This document shows, one piece after another, positions 35,377 through 42,667 of a stretch of DNA of 64,000 nt. The notes under the pieces are model-generated. The model was not told where the DNA came from. It did not search any database and saw only the letters and a list, made by a program, of their open reading frames with translations. The stretch covers positions 3,493,001-3,557,000 of the forward strand of contig NZ_JAGGML010000001.1 in assembly GCF_017875275.1 (NCBI RefSeq), read 5' to 3'. Positions within the stretch are counted from its first letter, which is position 1. Each line of letters begins with the position of its first letter. This stretch comes from Xanthobacter flavus. Its GTDB lineage: Bacteria; Pseudomonadota; Alphaproteobacteria; Rhizobiales; Xanthobacteraceae. Position numbers and translations under genes: made by a program.

Positions 35377-36851
35377 GCCGACCTCTTTGAACGTGTGTCG
35401 TCCATGCGCGCCGGAAACGGCGCGATGTTGATTCCCTGTCCCGGCTCGCGGGTCTCGACGGCGCCGGAGATCGGCAGGCTCACCGACACGCTGGTGCCCC
35501 GGCCGAGCGCGCTTTCCACCCGCACGTCCCCGTCGTGCAGCTTCACGAGGCCCTTCACCACGGCAATGCCCAGTCCCGAGCCGCGCGCGCGCTGGATGCA
35601 GTCGCCCGCCTGGAAGAAGGGCTCGCCGAGCCGCGCCACGTCCTCCGGGCGCATGCCGGGACCGGTGTCGCGCACGCGGATGATGAGTTCGTCGCCCTGC
35701 ACGCGCACGCCCACCTGCACCCGCCCACCGGCCGGGGTGAATTTCACCGCGTTGGAGAGCAGGTTGAGCAAGATCTGGCGCAGCGCGCGCTTGTCGGCAT
35801 CGAGCAGGGGCAGGCGCGCGGGCAGCTTGCTCTTCACGCTCACCCCGGTGCGCTCGGCATCGAGCGCCACCATCTCGGCGCAGCCGGCGACGAGGGCGCC
35901 CACGTCCACCGCTTCGCGCTCCAGCACATAGGCGCCCGCCTCCACCCGCGACAGGTCGAGGATGTCGTTGACGAGACCGAGCAGGTGCTGGCCGCTCTCA
36001 TGGATGATGCGGGCGTAGTCGGCCTTGCGCGCATCGTCGAGGGGGGCGCCGGTCTGTGTCGCCAGCAGTTCGGAAAAGCCGAGGATGGCATTGAGCGGCG
36101 TGCGCAGCTCGTGGCTCATGGCGGCGAGGAAGCGGCTCTTGGCGGCGTTGGCGGCCTCCGCCTCGGCGCGGGCGCGGGCAGCGGCGTCGGCCTTCTGGCG
36201 CTCCGCCTTCATCTGCTCGGTCTGGGCCTGCTGCCAGGGCGCCCGCCAGGAGACGCGCACGACACCGCCCCGCATGGCGCGGCAGCGCGCCTCGGCGGTG
36301 AGGAAGGCGGGCGCGCCGTCGCCGGCCGCGTCGCAGCGCAGGCGCAGCTCCAGCGTCGCCGGCCGCCCGCGCGAGGCGGCTTCGACGGCGGAGAGGAACG
36401 CGGGACGGTCGGCCACAAGAACCCGCTCGAACAGGGCCATGCCCTCCAGCGCGGCGGCCGCCGTGGCGGTGAAGGGGCCGCCCTGCCGCTCGACCCGCAC
36501 CACCTCGCCGCGCGGGCCGTGGCAGGTGACGAGCAGCATGTCCGAGGGCGGCGCGGCGCTGGCCTTGGTGGCGGCGCGGGCGAGGCCGCCGGCCACCGCC
36601 GCGAGGGCGGCGCAGACGAAGCCGCTGGCGAGGAGAGGGGTGGCGTTGAGGAGGCCGCCGGTGGCGAGGCCGGAGGCTTCCGCGAGCAGCACCAGTCCGC
36701 CCGAGCCGAGGCCGAGGATACCGAGGCCGCTCAGCACGGCGCCGGTGAGGCGGCCCAGCCCGGCAAGGCGCGGCAACGCCTCCCGGTCGCCGCCGTCGCG
36801 GGCCGGGATGGGCCGCGCACCGGCCGCTGCATCGCCGAAGACGTGAGCCAC
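35373..36851 (-). CDS. Membrane sensor histidine kinase (PAS-like, HisKA, HATPase)
   Basis: About 492 residues from the GTG at 36851 (SD GGGGG nearby; a TTG at 36866 is an alternative). Two membrane helices (37-58, 70-92) are followed by a divergent PAS-like region (105-205) and a coiled coil (206-238). The H-box is His247 in FLAAMSHELRTPLNAILGFSEL. The N-box is NLLSNAVKFTPAGG, with G-boxes RDTGPGMRPEDVARLGEPF and RGSGLGIAVVKGLVKLHDG. This resembles DivJ/PleC-type alphaproteobacterial kinases. No response regulator is adjacent, so the partner is encoded elsewhere. It is the first gene of the kinase-PG-binding-DUF1491 unit. Confidence 0.93.
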   Translation of the reverse strand: MAHVFGDAAAGARPIPARDGGDREALPRLAGLGRLTGAVLSGLGILGLGSGGLVLLAEASGLATGGLLNATPLLASGFVCAALAAVAGGLARAATKASAAPPSDMLLVTCHGPRGEVVRVERQGGPFTATAAAALEGMALFERVLVADRPAFLSAVEAASRGRPATLELRLRCDAAGDGAPAFLTAEARCRAMRGGVVRVSWRAPWQQAQTEQMKAERQKADAAARARAEAEAANAAKSRFLAAMSHELRTPLNAILGFSELLATQTGAPLDDARKADYARIIHESGQHLLGLVNDILDLSRVEAGAYVLEREAVDVGALVAGCAEMVALDAERTGVSVKSKLPARLPLLDADKRALRQILLNLLSNAVKFTPAGGRVQVGVRVQGDELIIRVRDTGPGMRPEDVARLGEPFFQAGDCIQRARGSGLGIAVVKGLVKLHDGDVRVESALGRGTSVSVSLPISGAVETREPGQGINIAPFPARMDDTRSKRSA

Positions 36852-37111
36852 GTCGCCCCCTGTCAAGTGCCGTTGTTCGCGGTCGCGGATCGACGCCCCG
36901 CCATCGCGTTTCGCAAAACCTTGCCACGGCGGGCTTTAAGCGAACGCTAAGCCGGCGCCGATCCACCGCCATCAGCGTTAACGATGTCTTGAAAAGTCGG
37001 GGCATGTCGCCCCGCCGGCGGCGCACGGAGGGGTGCGGGAGTGGTAATGTCCAAGGGCGCGAATTCAGCTTCGCCGCTGTTTGGGGTTCGCCCATTCTGC
37101 AAGAGGGAGCG

Positions 37112-37600
37112 ATGTTCTTCCTGTTCCGCCTCGCCTTCTGGATCGGCCTCGTGCTGCTGCTCCTTCCGTTCGGCCTCAAGGGCTCCGACGGGCGGGACGT
37201 GAGCGTGTTCGACGCCTTCGGCGCCGCCCAGGCGCTCGTGGCGGACATGCGGGGCTTCTGTGATCGCCAGCCGCAGGCCTGCGCGGTGGGCGGCCAGATG
37301 GCCGGCCATCTCGTGGAGAAGGCGCAGGTGGGAGCACGCTGGGTGTACGAATCCCTCGGCCGCCAGGACGGCGTGCCGCCCCAGCCCGTTTCCGGAACCG
37401 CGCCGGCCCTGCCGGGCAAGGACCCGGCGGAGAAGGGCAGCGCGCTCGATCTCACGCCGCAGGATCTTCTGCCGCTGTGGGGTGGGGGCGATGCCGCCAA
37501 GCTCGTGGTGCCGCATGGCTTCCAGCCCGTTTCCGGCCAGCCGCCCCAGACCATGACCCCCACGCAGCCCCCGCCGCTGCCGCCCCGTCGCCCGGCCTGA
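37112..37600 (+). CDS. DUF5330 domain protein
   Basis: A 162-residue protein. Residues 1-20 are a signal anchor (MFFLFRLAFWIGLVLLLLPF), the conserved opening of the DUF5330 family. The following segment (VSVFDAFGAAQALVADMRGFCDRQPQACAVGGQMAGHLVEKAQ) has two cysteines and is helical. The C-terminal half is Pro/Gly-rich and disordered (TPTQPPPLPPRRPA). A GAGGGAG site lies 5 bases upstream. It diverges from the histidine kinase across a 245-base gap with no other gene. Function unknown. Confidence 0.88.
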   Translation: MFFLFRLAFWIGLVLLLLPFGLKGSDGRDVSVFDAFGAAQALVADMRGFCDRQPQACAVGGQMAGHLVEKAQVGARWVYESLGRQDGVPPQPVSGTAPALPGKDPAEKGSALDLTPQDLLPLWGGGDAAKLVVPHGFQPVSGQPPQTMTPTQPPPLPPRRPA

Positions 37601-37767
37601 CGTCTCGCCCCAGCCCATTTCCCCCGCGCGCTTGCGCTCCGCGGATCCGGTGCCATCTTCAGGCTGTGGATTTGGCGGGCATTGCTTGCCGGCTGTGCTA
37701 TGCTGCAGCGCAAGGACAGGCGGCCCCGATTTTTGCCGGCCGTCACGGGTGACGAGGAATTGGCCTC

Positions 37768-38190
37768 ATGATTGCTGATGATCTGATCGCGGATTTTGAA
37801 TTTCTCGACAATTGGGAAGACCGCTACCGGCATGTGATCGAGCTTGGCAAGAAGCTGCCGCCGTTCCCCGAGGCCGAGCGCAACGACACCAACAAGGTGC
37901 AGGGCTGCGCCAGCCAGGTGTGGCTCATCTCCCATGTGAAGCAGACCCCCGCCGGCCCTCTGCTGGAGTTCGAGGGCGATTCCGACGCGCATATCGTGCG
38001 CGGCCTCGTGGCGGTGCTGCTCACCCTGGTCTCCGGGCGCACGCCCAAGGAGATCATGGAGACCGATATTCTGGGCGTGTTCCGCCAGATCGGTCTCGAG
38101 GGGCATCTCACGCCGCAGCGCTCCAATGGGCTGCGGTCCATGGTGGAGCGCATCCGGGGACACGCCCGAAACGCGCTCGCCGCCGCCTGA
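37768..38190 (+). CDS. sufE: SufE-like cysteine desulfuration protein
   Basis: A 140-residue sulfur acceptor that takes persulfide from SufS/cysteine desulfurase for Fe-S assembly. The active cysteine is Cys47 in the conserved NKVQGCASQVW. DNWEDRYRHVIELGKKLPPFPE at the start and GRTPKEIMETDILGVFRQIGLEGHLTPQRSNGL near the end are family hallmarks. It stands apart from any suf genes in this window. Confidence 0.93.
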   Translation: MIADDLIADFEFLDNWEDRYRHVIELGKKLPPFPEAERNDTNKVQGCASQVWLISHVKQTPAGPLLEFEGDSDAHIVRGLVAVLLTLVSGRTPKEIMETDILGVFRQIGLEGHLTPQRSNGLRSMVERIRGHARNALAAA

Positions 38191-38216
38191 TCGCGTGCCT
38201 CTCCCGCCGGCCGGCG

Positions 38217-38657
38217 TCAGAGCCGGCCGAACTCCACGTCGGCGCAGGAATAGCCGAGGCGGGTGAGGCCCTCTTCCAGATAGTCGCCCACCAGCGGCAT
38301 GCCCATCAGGTAGCGCGCGGCGGAGACGTCGCGGCTGGCGGCCGCTTCGGCGCGCAGGGCATTCCAGGTGGAAATGTCCTCGTCGCCGCGCCCCAGCCAG
38401 GCGAGGGTGACGAGATCGATCTGCTGGTCCTCGTTGAGCGCGGCGATGGCGCCAGCGAGTTCCTGGTCCACCGGATCGTCCGGGTGGTCCTCAAGCACCT
38501 CCAGCATGCCGTCGTCCGGCCCATCCGAGCCGGGATCTGGATCCGTCACCGCATCCTTCGCATCGCGGGCGCGAGCTTTGACGATGATGTAGCAGACGGT
38601 CTCGGGCGAGATGCTGAGTGTGACGAGATTGTCGTCGGGGATCGGGTCGGGCGCCAT
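38217..38657 (-). CDS. DUF3775 domain protein
   Basis: A 146-residue cytosolic protein: LSISPETVCYIIVKARARDAKD, an acidic stretch (DPDPGSDGPDDGMLEVLEDHPDDP), then DQELAGAIAALNEDQQIDLVTLAWLGRGDEDISTWNALRAEA, the DUF3775 signature. Start at 38657 with GAGGAGG upstream; the longer open frame above it is a shadow. Convergent with sufE. Function unknown. Confidence 0.88.
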   Translation of the reverse strand: MAPDPIPDDNLVTLSISPETVCYIIVKARARDAKDAVTDPDPGSDGPDDGMLEVLEDHPDDPVDQELAGAIAALNEDQQIDLVTLAWLGRGDEDISTWNALRAEAAASRDVSAARYLMGMPLVGDYLEEGLTRLGYSCADVEFGRL

Positions 38658-38728
38658 GGGCGGTCCTCCTCGGGCGTGGGTATCCCAGAGGAAATCGCCG
38701 GCCGCCCAACCGGTTCCGTTTCGCGCCC

Positions 38729-39283
38729 TCAGGCGTCCGCGCGCACGCTGATGGTTGCGGCCGCGAGGCGTTGGTAGAGCCGGCGCTGCCCGGCGAGGGG
38801 CCACCAGTCGTAGAGGAAGATTTCCATGGGTCGCCACAGCGCCACCCAGCCGAGGATCAGCAGGCCCTCGGCGGCGAGGCTGGCGAGGTTTTCCAGCCGC
38901 GGCTCGGCGATGAGGCCGGCGATGCCAAGGCACAGCGCCAATACCAGGATGCCGATGGCGAGCGAGACGCGGCCAACCCGGAACAGCTCCGACAACTCCG
39001 CCGAGAGCGCCCGCGCCCTCAGTGTGAAATAGCCGCGGATGGCATCGGGAAGGCCCGCCGCCTCGCTGGTCAGCGCCTCATCGGGCGTCAGATGGACCAC
39101 GATGGAGATCGGCGCGCCGCGTGGCAACTCGCGCGCCCACTCCACGATGAAGGCTTCCGCCTCCGCGTCGAGGTCACGTTCCCGGAAGGGGAACGGGTCC
39201 AGCATATTGAAGAGCTGCGGGACCCGCTCGACGCGAATCTCGATTGTGGAGTCTGCGGGATCAAGCCCGGTGACTGGGGTCAC
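38729..39283 (-). CDS. Predicted membrane protein, unknown
   Basis: About 184 residues from a GTG at 39283. The N-terminal 95 residues look like a soluble alpha/beta domain (IEIRVERVPQLFNMLDPFPFRERDLDAEAEAFIVEWARELPRGAP). The C-terminal half contains two membrane helices (VSLAIGILVLALCLGIAGLIAEP and LASLAAEGLLILGWVALWRPMEIFLYDWW). No recognised domain. It follows the 42-residue membrane-protein gene at 39301 by 17 bases and may be co-transcribed with it. The start is uncertain because no strong ribosome-binding site is seen. Confidence 0.72.
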   Translation of the reverse strand: MTPVTGLDPADSTIEIRVERVPQLFNMLDPFPFRERDLDAEAEAFIVEWARELPRGAPISIVVHLTPDEALTSEAAGLPDAIRGYFTLRARALSAELSELFRVGRVSLAIGILVLALCLGIAGLIAEPRLENLASLAAEGLLILGWVALWRPMEIFLYDWWPLAGQRRLYQRLAAATISVRADA

Positions 39284-39300
39284 GGTAAAGAGGTCGCGCC

Positions 39301-39429
39301 TCAGCGATGGGTGCGGCGAGCGCGCACGCGTACCGGAACCAGCTGCCTCTGCTTGGCGGCGAGCTGCGCGAGCGCAACCGCTGCAAGGCCAGCGAGAACA
39401 ACTGCGGAACCGGCAACGAGGGACAACAT
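39301..39429 (-). CDS. 42-residue membrane protein
   Basis: One helix of about 20 residues (MLSLVAGSAVVLAGLAAVAL) followed by a strongly basic tail (QRQLVPVRVRARRTHR). A near-ideal GGAGG sits 5 bases upstream of the ATG, which is why this short frame is credible. It ends 17 bases before the next gene start, so the pair is probably one transcript. The positive-inside tail puts the C-terminus in the cytoplasm. Unknown function. Confidence 0.55.
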   Translation of the reverse strand: MLSLVAGSAVVLAGLAAVALAQLAAKQRQLVPVRVRARRTHR

Positions 39430-39610
39430 CTGATCCTCCACCACCACGCCGAACATCCCGATTGCCACAAATTTCCGAGAGGAAGGGAGCAACCGATGCG
39501 CCGGCGAATAATGCAATCTTAACCGGGTTCGCGCGGTTCGCCACCCGTCCTGATCAAGAAATGTTCCGTTTTGGCGCGATCGGAAGACCTATCACGCCGA
39601 ATTGCGAGCC

Positions 39611-40663
39611 TCAGAGCGGCGAAAGATAAGGCAGCGGGCCGGGACAGAATTCCCGCCGCACCCGGTCGAGCCGCTCCACCGCCCGGCCGAAAGACCCGCG
39701 CAGGTGATTGCGTAGCGCATCCGCGGCGCCCTCTATATCCGCCGCCGCGAGGCGCTCGGCCACGTCGAGATGCTCGGCGATGAAGGGCTCGCGGCCGTGC
39801 GGCTCCGGCGCGCGCGCATAAAGGAAGGTGAGAGCCACCAGCAGCGTCTGGCAGGTGGCCAGCGCCTCCATCAGCGTGGCATTGCCGCAGCGGCCGAGCA
39901 GGCCGACGTGCAGCTCGTTTTCCAATATGCCAAGGCGGGCGCCGTCCACCGTATCGGGGTGGGCGGCGGCATCGCGCAGATTGGCCCTCAGCGTCGCCAC
40001 CTGCCCGGGGGCGAGGTGCGGAAAGGCGAGGCGCAATGCCCCAGGCTCCAGGATGGCGCGCATCTCGAACAGCTCCGCCACATAGGCGGGCGTCAGTGCC
40101 GGCGCATACCAGTGAAGCCGGGTGTCCTTGCGCACGACACCGCGTTCGTTGAGACGCGAGAGCACCTCGCGGGCGACCGTGCGGCTGACGCCGTAATAGG
40201 CGGCGAGGTGGTTCTCCACCACGCGGAAGGCACCGAGCGCGGTGCGCGAGACCACCTCCTGCTCCACGTCCGCATAGATGCGCTGCCAGGTTGATTCGGG
40301 CGCGAGCTGGATCGTCGCTCCGTCGCTTATGGTCTTCGCCGACACGACGGGCGGGGGACCCGCCAGGGGCAGCACCTCAAAGCCGTGGCCGTCACTGCGG
40401 CTGACGAGCCCCACCCGCTCGAGCCGCGCCAACGCCTGCCGGGCCGGTGCGCGGGAGATGCCGAAGCGCTCGGCGACGCGGGATTCCAGCAGCCGCTCCC
40501 CGGGCGCGAGCGCCCCCGAGGCGATCTGCGAGGCGAGAATGTCGAAGGCGCGTTCGTGCAGGCGCGGGGCGATGCCGGCCACCGGGCGCGGCCGCCGACC
40601 GGCTGGGGATAGCTGTTCCCCGGCCGCGCTGGCGGCTTTGATTGTCCCGTCCCGTCCGCTCAC
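39611..40663 (-). CDS. GntR/FCD transcriptional regulator with two winged-helix domains
   Basis: About 350 residues from a GTG at 40663 (GAGG upstream). Winged helix 1 is at 33-100 (ERAFDILASQIASGALAPGE, then SRAPARQALARLERVGLVSR). Winged helix 2 is at 124-190 (STWQRIYADVEQEVVSRTAL, then AAYYGVSRTVAREVLSRLNERGVV). An FCD effector domain follows from about 195. Two GntR DNA-binding units in one chain are unusual; each carries the SR-x3-R recognition pattern. It is divergent from the dehydrogenase gene, with a palindrome between, so it likely controls it. Confidence 0.9.
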   Translation of the reverse strand: MSGRDGTIKAASAAGEQLSPAGRRPRPVAGIAPRLHERAFDILASQIASGALAPGERLLESRVAERFGISRAPARQALARLERVGLVSRSDGHGFEVLPLAGPPPVVSAKTISDGATIQLAPESTWQRIYADVEQEVVSRTALGAFRVVENHLAAYYGVSRTVAREVLSRLNERGVVRKDTRLHWYAPALTPAYVAELFEMRAILEPGALRLAFPHLAPGQVATLRANLRDAAAHPDTVDGARLGILENELHVGLLGRCGNATLMEALATCQTLLVALTFLYARAPEPHGREPFIAEHLDVAERLAAADIEGAADALRNHLRGSFGRAVERLDRVRREFCPGPLPYLSPL

Positions 40664-40736
40664 GCGCCTCGTCCGTCTGTCAGCCACACGGCCAGCCCTT
40701 CCGGCAACGTGCCCCATGTGCGGACAAATGCCAAGT

Positions 40737-40831
40737 TAACCAGTGGGTTACATCTGGCCTGCCAGCGGCACAGATGCCTGATCGAACGGGGTACGACAGG
40801 ATGTTTGCACCGATATCGTCCGGTGCATACA
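40737..40831. promoter_or_regulatory. Inverted repeats between gntR and the Ldh-family gene
   Basis: TAACC-AGTG-GGTTA (40737-40750) and the larger TGTTTGCACCG-N8-CGGTGCATACA (arms 40802-40812 and 40821-40831, 10 of 11 matching). Both lie in the 225-base divergent gap and are candidates for binding by the dual-winged-helix GntR regulator. Confidence 0.55.
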
Positions 40832-40888
40832 AAGGACGTAGCGAAACGACCGATTGTCCCGCCTGAACGTCGTCCCGAGGATCCACCC

Positions 40889-41986
40889 ATGTCCGCCCCG
40901 GTTTCCGCCTCTGCTTCCTGCCGCGCCTCCTCCCTTGAGCGCCATCGCGAGGACGCGCTTTTCGCCTTCTGCACCGCAGCCCTCGGGGCAGCGGGGGCGG
41001 ATGCGGCGAGCGCGGAGGCGGCGGCCCGGGCCATGCTGCACGGCTCGCGCTTCGGTGTGGATAGCCACGGCGTGCGGTTGCTGGATCATTATGTGACGGT
41101 GATCGCGGGCGGGCGGGTGAACGGCCGGCCCGCGCTCGACTTCCGTGCAGGCGCGGCGGCGGTGGCGACGCTCGATGCCGGCCACGGTCATGGGGCGCGA
41201 GCGGCCTACGCGGCCATGGACCGGGCCATGGAGAATGCCGCGCTCTACGGCATCGGCGCGGTGGCCATCCGCAACTCCTCACACTTCGGCGCGGCGGGCG
41301 CCTATGCGCTGGCGGCGGCGGAGAAGGGCTTCATCGGCCTTGCCTTCTGCAATTCGGACAGCCTCGTGCGCCTGCATGGCGGGGCGGAGCGCTTCCACGG
41401 GACCAACCCCATCGCCATGGGCGTGCCGGTGAAAGGCGAGGCGCCGTGGTTCCTCGACATGGCGACCAGCGCGGTGCCTTACAACCGCGTGCTGCTCTAC
41501 CGCAGCCTCGAGCAGTCCCTGCCGCCGGAGGTCGCCTCCGATGGCGATGGCTTCGACACCACGGATCCCCACAGGGCGGAGATGCTGGCCCCGCTGGGCG
41601 CGGCCTTCGGCTTCAAGGGGGCGGCGCTCGCCGGCATGGTGGAGATATTCAGCGCCGTCCTGGCGGGCGCGCGGCTGTCGTTCGATCTCGCGCCCATGGG
41701 CGGATCGGATGTCGCCACCCCGCGCAATGTCGGCGCCTTCGTGATGGCGATAAAGCCGGACGCCTTCCTGCCCGAGGAGGAATTCGACGCCGCCATGCGG
41801 CGCTATCGTCAGACATTGCGCAATTCACGCCCCGCGCCGGGGGATATGGTGATGGCCCCGGGGGACCGGGAATGGAAGGTGGCGGACGAGCGCCGCCGCG
41901 ACGGCATTCCCATCGATCCTGCCACCGCCGAGGCCTTCGACCGCATCGCCGCGCGTTTCGGTCTCGTCCGGCCCAAAGCCGTTTAG
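40889..41986 (+). CDS. Ldh family (malate/L-sulfolactate-type) NAD(P)-dependent dehydrogenase
   Basis: A 365-residue member of the YlbC/MDH2/ureidoglycolate dehydrogenase family. The family fold is shown by ARAMLHGSRFGVDSHGVRLLDHYV (active-site H of SHG), IGAVAIRNSSHFGAAGAYALAAAEKGFIGLAFCNSDSLV, FHGTNPIAMGVP and LDMATSAVPYNRV. It oxidises 2-hydroxyacids; candidates are malate, lactate, sulfolactate, ureidoglycolate or delta-1-piperideine-2-carboxylate. The neighbouring regulator suggests an inducible catabolic role. A longer upstream frame is rejected because conserved sequence begins after 40889. Confidence 0.9.
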   Translation: MSAPVSASASCRASSLERHREDALFAFCTAALGAAGADAASAEAAARAMLHGSRFGVDSHGVRLLDHYVTVIAGGRVNGRPALDFRAGAAAVATLDAGHGHGARAAYAAMDRAMENAALYGIGAVAIRNSSHFGAAGAYALAAAEKGFIGLAFCNSDSLVRLHGGAERFHGTNPIAMGVPVKGEAPWFLDMATSAVPYNRVLLYRSLEQSLPPEVASDGDGFDTTDPHRAEMLAPLGAAFGFKGAALAGMVEIFSAVLAGARLSFDLAPMGGSDVATPRNVGAFVMAIKPDAFLPEEEFDAAMRRYRQTLRNSRPAPGDMVMAPGDREWKVADERRRDGIPIDPATAEAFDRIAARFGLVRPKAV

Positions 41987-41997
41987 CCTCAGGCCTT

Positions 41998-42087
41998 TCA
42001 GCCGAAGACGACCGCCGCGACGATGATGCTGTAGGCGGTGAGGAAGAGCAGGCTGTCCCGCAGGACCTGTCCGCGAACCGCTGTCAT
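41998..42087 (-). CDS. 29-residue single-helix membrane protein
   Basis: Starts MTAVRGQVLRDSLLFLTA and ends IVAAVVFG, with one membrane helix spanning residues about 12-29 that reaches the C-terminus. ATG preceded by GAGG five bases upstream. A sigma-70 promoter (TTGACG-N17-TTAAAT) lies 39-67 bases further up, in an AT-rich stretch. The stop overlaps nothing; the gene ends 11 bases after the convergent dehydrogenase. Too short for ordinary gene finders. Function unknown; similar lone-helix peptides often modulate membrane complexes. Confidence 0.55.
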   Translation of the reverse strand: MTAVRGQVLRDSLLFLTAYSIIVAAVVFG

Positions 42088-42125
42088 GATGACCTCGTGA
42101 ATTTCACTTTCAACTATTTCTCCGA

Positions 42126-42154
42126 ATTTAATATCTAATGTAAATACACGTCAA
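42126..42154 (-). promoter_or_regulatory. Promoter of the 29-residue membrane protein gene
   Basis: TTGACG (42149-42154), 17-base spacer, TTAAAT (42126-42131), followed by an approximately 35-base leader to the ATG. The surrounding 42090-42180 is unusually AT-rich for this genome. A motif ATCACATAGAAATT (42161-42174) lies just upstream of the -35, resembling the operator in the cysP promoter. Confidence 0.6.
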
Positions 42155-42238
42155 AAACATAATTTCTATGTGATTTATGGGCGTGCAAAGTCGGTTCTCG
42201 ACGAGGGGTCGGTGTGTCAGGGAACCGGCGCGGCCCTG

Positions 42239-42667
42239 TCAGGCCATCCGGACCGCTTCCAGGGCGGCACGCATATCGTCGGGCAGGGGCGCAGCGCGGC
42301 GTTCGGTGAGATCGAAGAGCACGACCACGGTCTCGGCCGTCGCCATGCATTGGCCATCCTGAAAGATGGCCTGCCGCATGCCGACGGAGGAGCGGCCGAG
42401 GGATGTGACGCCCGTGCCGATCTCCGCCTCTCCCGGCCAGTGCATCTCCGCCCGGTAGTCCAGCACGAGGCGGACCAGCGCGAAGCCCATGCCCTGAGGG
42501 GCGAGCCGGCGCGGCGTCAGCAGAAGGTGGGTGCGCCCTGTCTCCAGAAAGGTGGAGAACACCGCATTATTGACGTGGCCGAGCATGTCGGTGTCGCCAT
42601 AGCGGATGGTATCGCGCGCCTTCACCGGGAAGTCGGCGAGGACAGGGAGTGGCGCCTTCTCGGCCAT
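42239..42667 (-). CDS. Acyl-CoA thioesterase (4HBT hot-dog fold)
   Basis: A 142-residue thioesterase. The catalytic Asp loop is RYGDTDMLGHVNNAVFSTFLETGR near residue 23 (4HBT/YbgC type). ALVRLVLDYRAEMHWPGEAEIGTGVTSLGRSSVGMRQAIF follows the hot-dog helix. It overlaps purD by one base (TGATG), so the two are translationally coupled, although no metabolic link is obvious. Substrate unknown. Confidence 0.9.
   Translation of the reverse strand: MAEKAPLPVLADFPVKARDTIRYGDTDMLGHVNNAVFSTFLETGRTHLLLTPRRLAPQGMGFALVRLVLDYRAEMHWPGEAEIGTGVTSLGRSSVGMRQAIFQDGQCMATAETVVVLFDLTERRAAPLPDDMRAALEAVRMA

Noticed and set aside
35998-38163. Minus-strand frame of about 720 codons crossing the kinase and DUF5330.
   Set aside because: It runs across real genes on both strands and an intergenic region, and shows no domain.
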